Origin: Candidatus Omnitrophota bacterium
GTDB taxonomy: Bacteria; Omnitrophota; Gorgyraeia; Duberdicusellales; 4484-171
DNA: 7,235 nt
Assembly: GCA_014728785.1 (NCBI GenBank)
Contig: WJKZ01000168.1
Location: 1 to 7,235 of the forward strand
Direction of reading: 5' to 3'
The notes below the pieces were generated by a model. It had not been told where the DNA came from. It searched no databases and saw only the letters and a list, made by a program, of their open reading frames with translations. A program made the position numbers and the translations under genes. Of this stretch, positions 5,897 through 7,235 are shown one piece after another. Position 1 is the stretch's first letter; every line of letters begins with the position of its first letter.

Positions 5897-7027
5897 TTAC
5901 ATATTTTGGTATAAAGAAGTCATTTCTTTAAGTAGTCTTTCGGCCGACCAGTACCCTATATCTATGTAATTTATATATTTATGGATTATTTTATCCCAGA
6001 GATGATAATTTTTCAATATTTTTACACAAAGCTTTGCTGCTTCTTCATTGTCACCTATCCCTACAACTTTCACATATTCCAAATCTCCGGCTATATCTCT
6101 TATTCCTTTTGTGTCGGTTAGTATAGTGGGTATCCCGCAGATGATAGCCTCTATAGAAGCGACCGGTAATCCTTCCCATAAAGAAGTAAGGATAAAAACC
6201 GAAGTTTTTTCATATAATTCTGCCGGGTCCGGCACCCACCCGTTAAGGGTAACTTTATTTTCAAGGCCCATATTTTCTATTGTGTTTTTTATCCTGCCGC
6301 GCAGGGGGCCGTCTCCTATTATGAAAAAGCAAGCCTCAGGTATTTCTTTAAGAACTTTTTTGCTGATCTCCAGAAATGACAGCAGGCCTTTTTGCTTTTT
6401 CAGGCAGGATACGGTTGTAATTACGGGTTTGGAGGGAGGGTGTGATTTTCTGAGCAGGTATATATTCTTAAATTTTCCGGCATCTATCCCGTAATGAATT
6501 AGGGAGAATTTATCTTTTGAGGCGATTCTTCCCTCTATTCCTTTAACCAAATCATGCCTGGATACGACTATTATCTTTGTGGTAATCAAAGCACTGATTT
6601 TTTCGATATAGTAATAGAGGAAATAAGCGGCCTTGTTCATAAAATCGTGGAAAGGCCATCCATGTACAGTGTATATAATATTCTTTACTCCCGCAAGGTA
6701 AGCAGCCCAACGGCCTAAAAAAGATGCTTTGGGTGAATGGAGGTGGACTATATTGAATTTATATTTTTTTACATAAAAATAAATTCTGCAGAAAGAAACA
6801 ATATCCGCCAGAGGTCTGATTTTACGGCAGAGTTCTTTTACAAAATAAAAATTTACACCGTCCAATTTTAAAAATTCGCTGAAAAGGTAACCGTCTTTTG
6901 ATGAAATAAGATGTATTGAGTATTTTTCTCTATCCAGATTTTTTATAATATCGTATACATGTCTTTGGGCTCCGCCCATTTCCAGATAAGTAATGATGAA
7001 TAGAATCTTTTTTCGTTTATGCTTCAT
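5897..7027 (-). CDS. GT-B fold glycosyltransferase, family 4 type
   Basis: This 376-residue protein has no signal peptide and is probably cytoplasmic or peripherally membrane-bound. The N-terminal Rossmann domain starts KKILFIITYLEMGGAQRHV (6-24), where the GGA loop binds the acceptor side. HLHSPKA (95-101) and TVHGWPF (120-126) are typical of this group. The C-terminal donor domain has VSCLKKQKG (206-214), IIGDGP (236-241), LNGWVPD (261-267) and EGLPVASIE (285-293), the EX7E nucleotide-sugar signature, followed by CGIP and TD. The usual Arg of the VxRL segment is replaced by Cys208, with Lys210, Lys211 and Lys213 nearby; variants of this kind occur in the family. It probably adds a hexose or related sugar to a lipid-linked glycan; donor and acceptor cannot be read from sequence. 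The start is firm: an in-frame TAG directly precedes the ATG, which overlaps the upstream stop as ATGA. Confidence 0.93.
   Translation of the reverse strand: MKHKRKKILFIITYLEMGGAQRHVYDIIKNLDREKYSIHLISSKDGYLFSEFLKLDGVNFYFVKELCRKIRPLADIVSFCRIYFYVKKYKFNIVHLHSPKASFLGRWAAYLAGVKNIIYTVHGWPFHDFMNKAAYFLYYYIEKISALITTKIIVVSRHDLVKGIEGRIASKDKFSLIHYGIDAGKFKNIYLLRKSHPPSKPVITTVSCLKKQKGLLSFLEISKKVLKEIPEACFFIIGDGPLRGRIKNTIENMGLENKVTLNGWVPDPAELYEKTSVFILTSLWEGLPVASIEAIICGIPTILTDTKGIRDIAGDLEYVKVVGIGDNEEAAKLCVKILKNYHLWDKIIHKYINYIDIGYWSAERLLKEMTSLYQNM
7024..7027 (-). promoter_or_regulatory. ATGA stop/start overlap (translational coupling)
   Basis: On the - strand the ATG of the glycosyltransferase (7027-7025) overlaps the TGA of the upstream gene (7026-7024). 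The nearest good Shine-Dalgarno-like run (GAGG) is 22 nt upstream, too far for normal use. Re-initiation after termination is the likely route. Confidence 0.65.
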
Positions 7028-7233
7028 CTAAACAACGGTATTATTTTTTCCTCATAAGCAGATTTAGATAACGGTCGGGGCACATCGATTTTTTTCGGCT
7101 GTTTTGCTCCTTGTCTTTTAATATTTTCTACGGCTTCCTTTAAAAGATCCATATCCAGCTTATTGCCTTTAGAAAATATAGTACTAATTTCTTTCAAACC
7201 CCCGGTTTTAGGGAAAAATACAACTTTATTGAA
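7024..7233 (-). CDS. 3' end of an unidentified gene (possible glycosyltransferase C-terminus)
   Basis: Reading from the right edge, one - strand frame is open for 69 codons to the TGA at 7026-7024; the other two - strand frames stop within 14 codons. The fragment begins FNKVVFFPKTGGLKEI and ends EEKIIPLFR. GGLKEI recalls the GG..EI loop of GT-B enzymes, and the tail of alternating charged helix plus YEEKIIPLF recalls their C-terminal helix, but the distance to the end (about 58 residues) is shorter than usual for that family. It overlaps the glycosyltransferase start by 4 nt and so belongs to the same operon. The reading frame is well supported; the function is a guess from context. Confidence 0.6.
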   Translation of the reverse strand, partial: FNKVVFFPKTGGLKEISTIFSKGNKLDMDLLKEAVENIKRQGAKQPKKIDVPRPLSKSAYEEKIIPLFR

Positions 7234-7235
7234 AC

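Noticed and set aside
6048..6494. 148-codon open frame on the + strand
   Set aside because: It lies entirely antisense to the glycosyltransferase donor domain, whose conserved motifs explain the sequence; the predicted peptide has no recognisable features.
1..7235. CRISPR array, insertion sequence, tRNA or rRNA
   Set aside because: No short direct repeats with regular spacers, no terminal inverted repeats or transposase motifs, and no tRNA or rRNA signatures were seen; almost every base is in a well-supported gene.

Overview
The window is fully coding. It holds two gene blocks that meet tail to tail at about 4.87-4.89 kb. Bases 2-4868 read on the + strand: a 5'-truncated coiled-coil protein ending in an Ig-like domain, a secreted single-pass membrane protein with five Ig-like repeats and a DUF4129-like cytoplasmic tail, and an O-antigen ligase/polymerase-family membrane protein. 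Bases 7233-4890 read on the - strand: the 3' end of an unidentified gene, a GT-B family 4 glycosyltransferase, and a polyprenyl-phosphate sugar-1-phosphate transferase (MraY/WecA superfamily) with unusual active-site motifs. I see no RNA gene, mobile element, CRISPR array or convincing promoter.

Genes within each block overlap or lie 2 nt apart (GTGA overlap at 1573, 2-nt gap at 3697, ATGA overlap at 7024, 2-nt gap at 5895). This indicates two operons with translational coupling. Both operons begin outside the window, so no primary promoter is visible. Only 21 nt separate the two stop codons, and no strong terminator lies there.

The organism is a bacterium of moderate to low GC with a surface polysaccharide or glycoconjugate pathway. 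Undecaprenyl-type sugar transferases, an O-antigen ligase-like protein and Big_2-like Ig repeats suggest a didermic envelope. The unusual architectures would fit an uncultivated candidate-phylum bacterium of the Omnitrophota type, but nothing in the window proves a taxon.

A likely working model is inferred. The - strand genes start a lipid-linked glycan (family 4 transferase) and extend it (GT-B transferase). The + strand WaaL-like protein polymerises or transfers such a glycan, and is co-expressed with two Ig-domain envelope proteins that could be structural partners or acceptors. The points most worth following up are the Ig/DUF4129 architecture of the second gene, its BamE-like N-terminal motif, and the altered catalytic motifs of the sugar-1-phosphate transferase.
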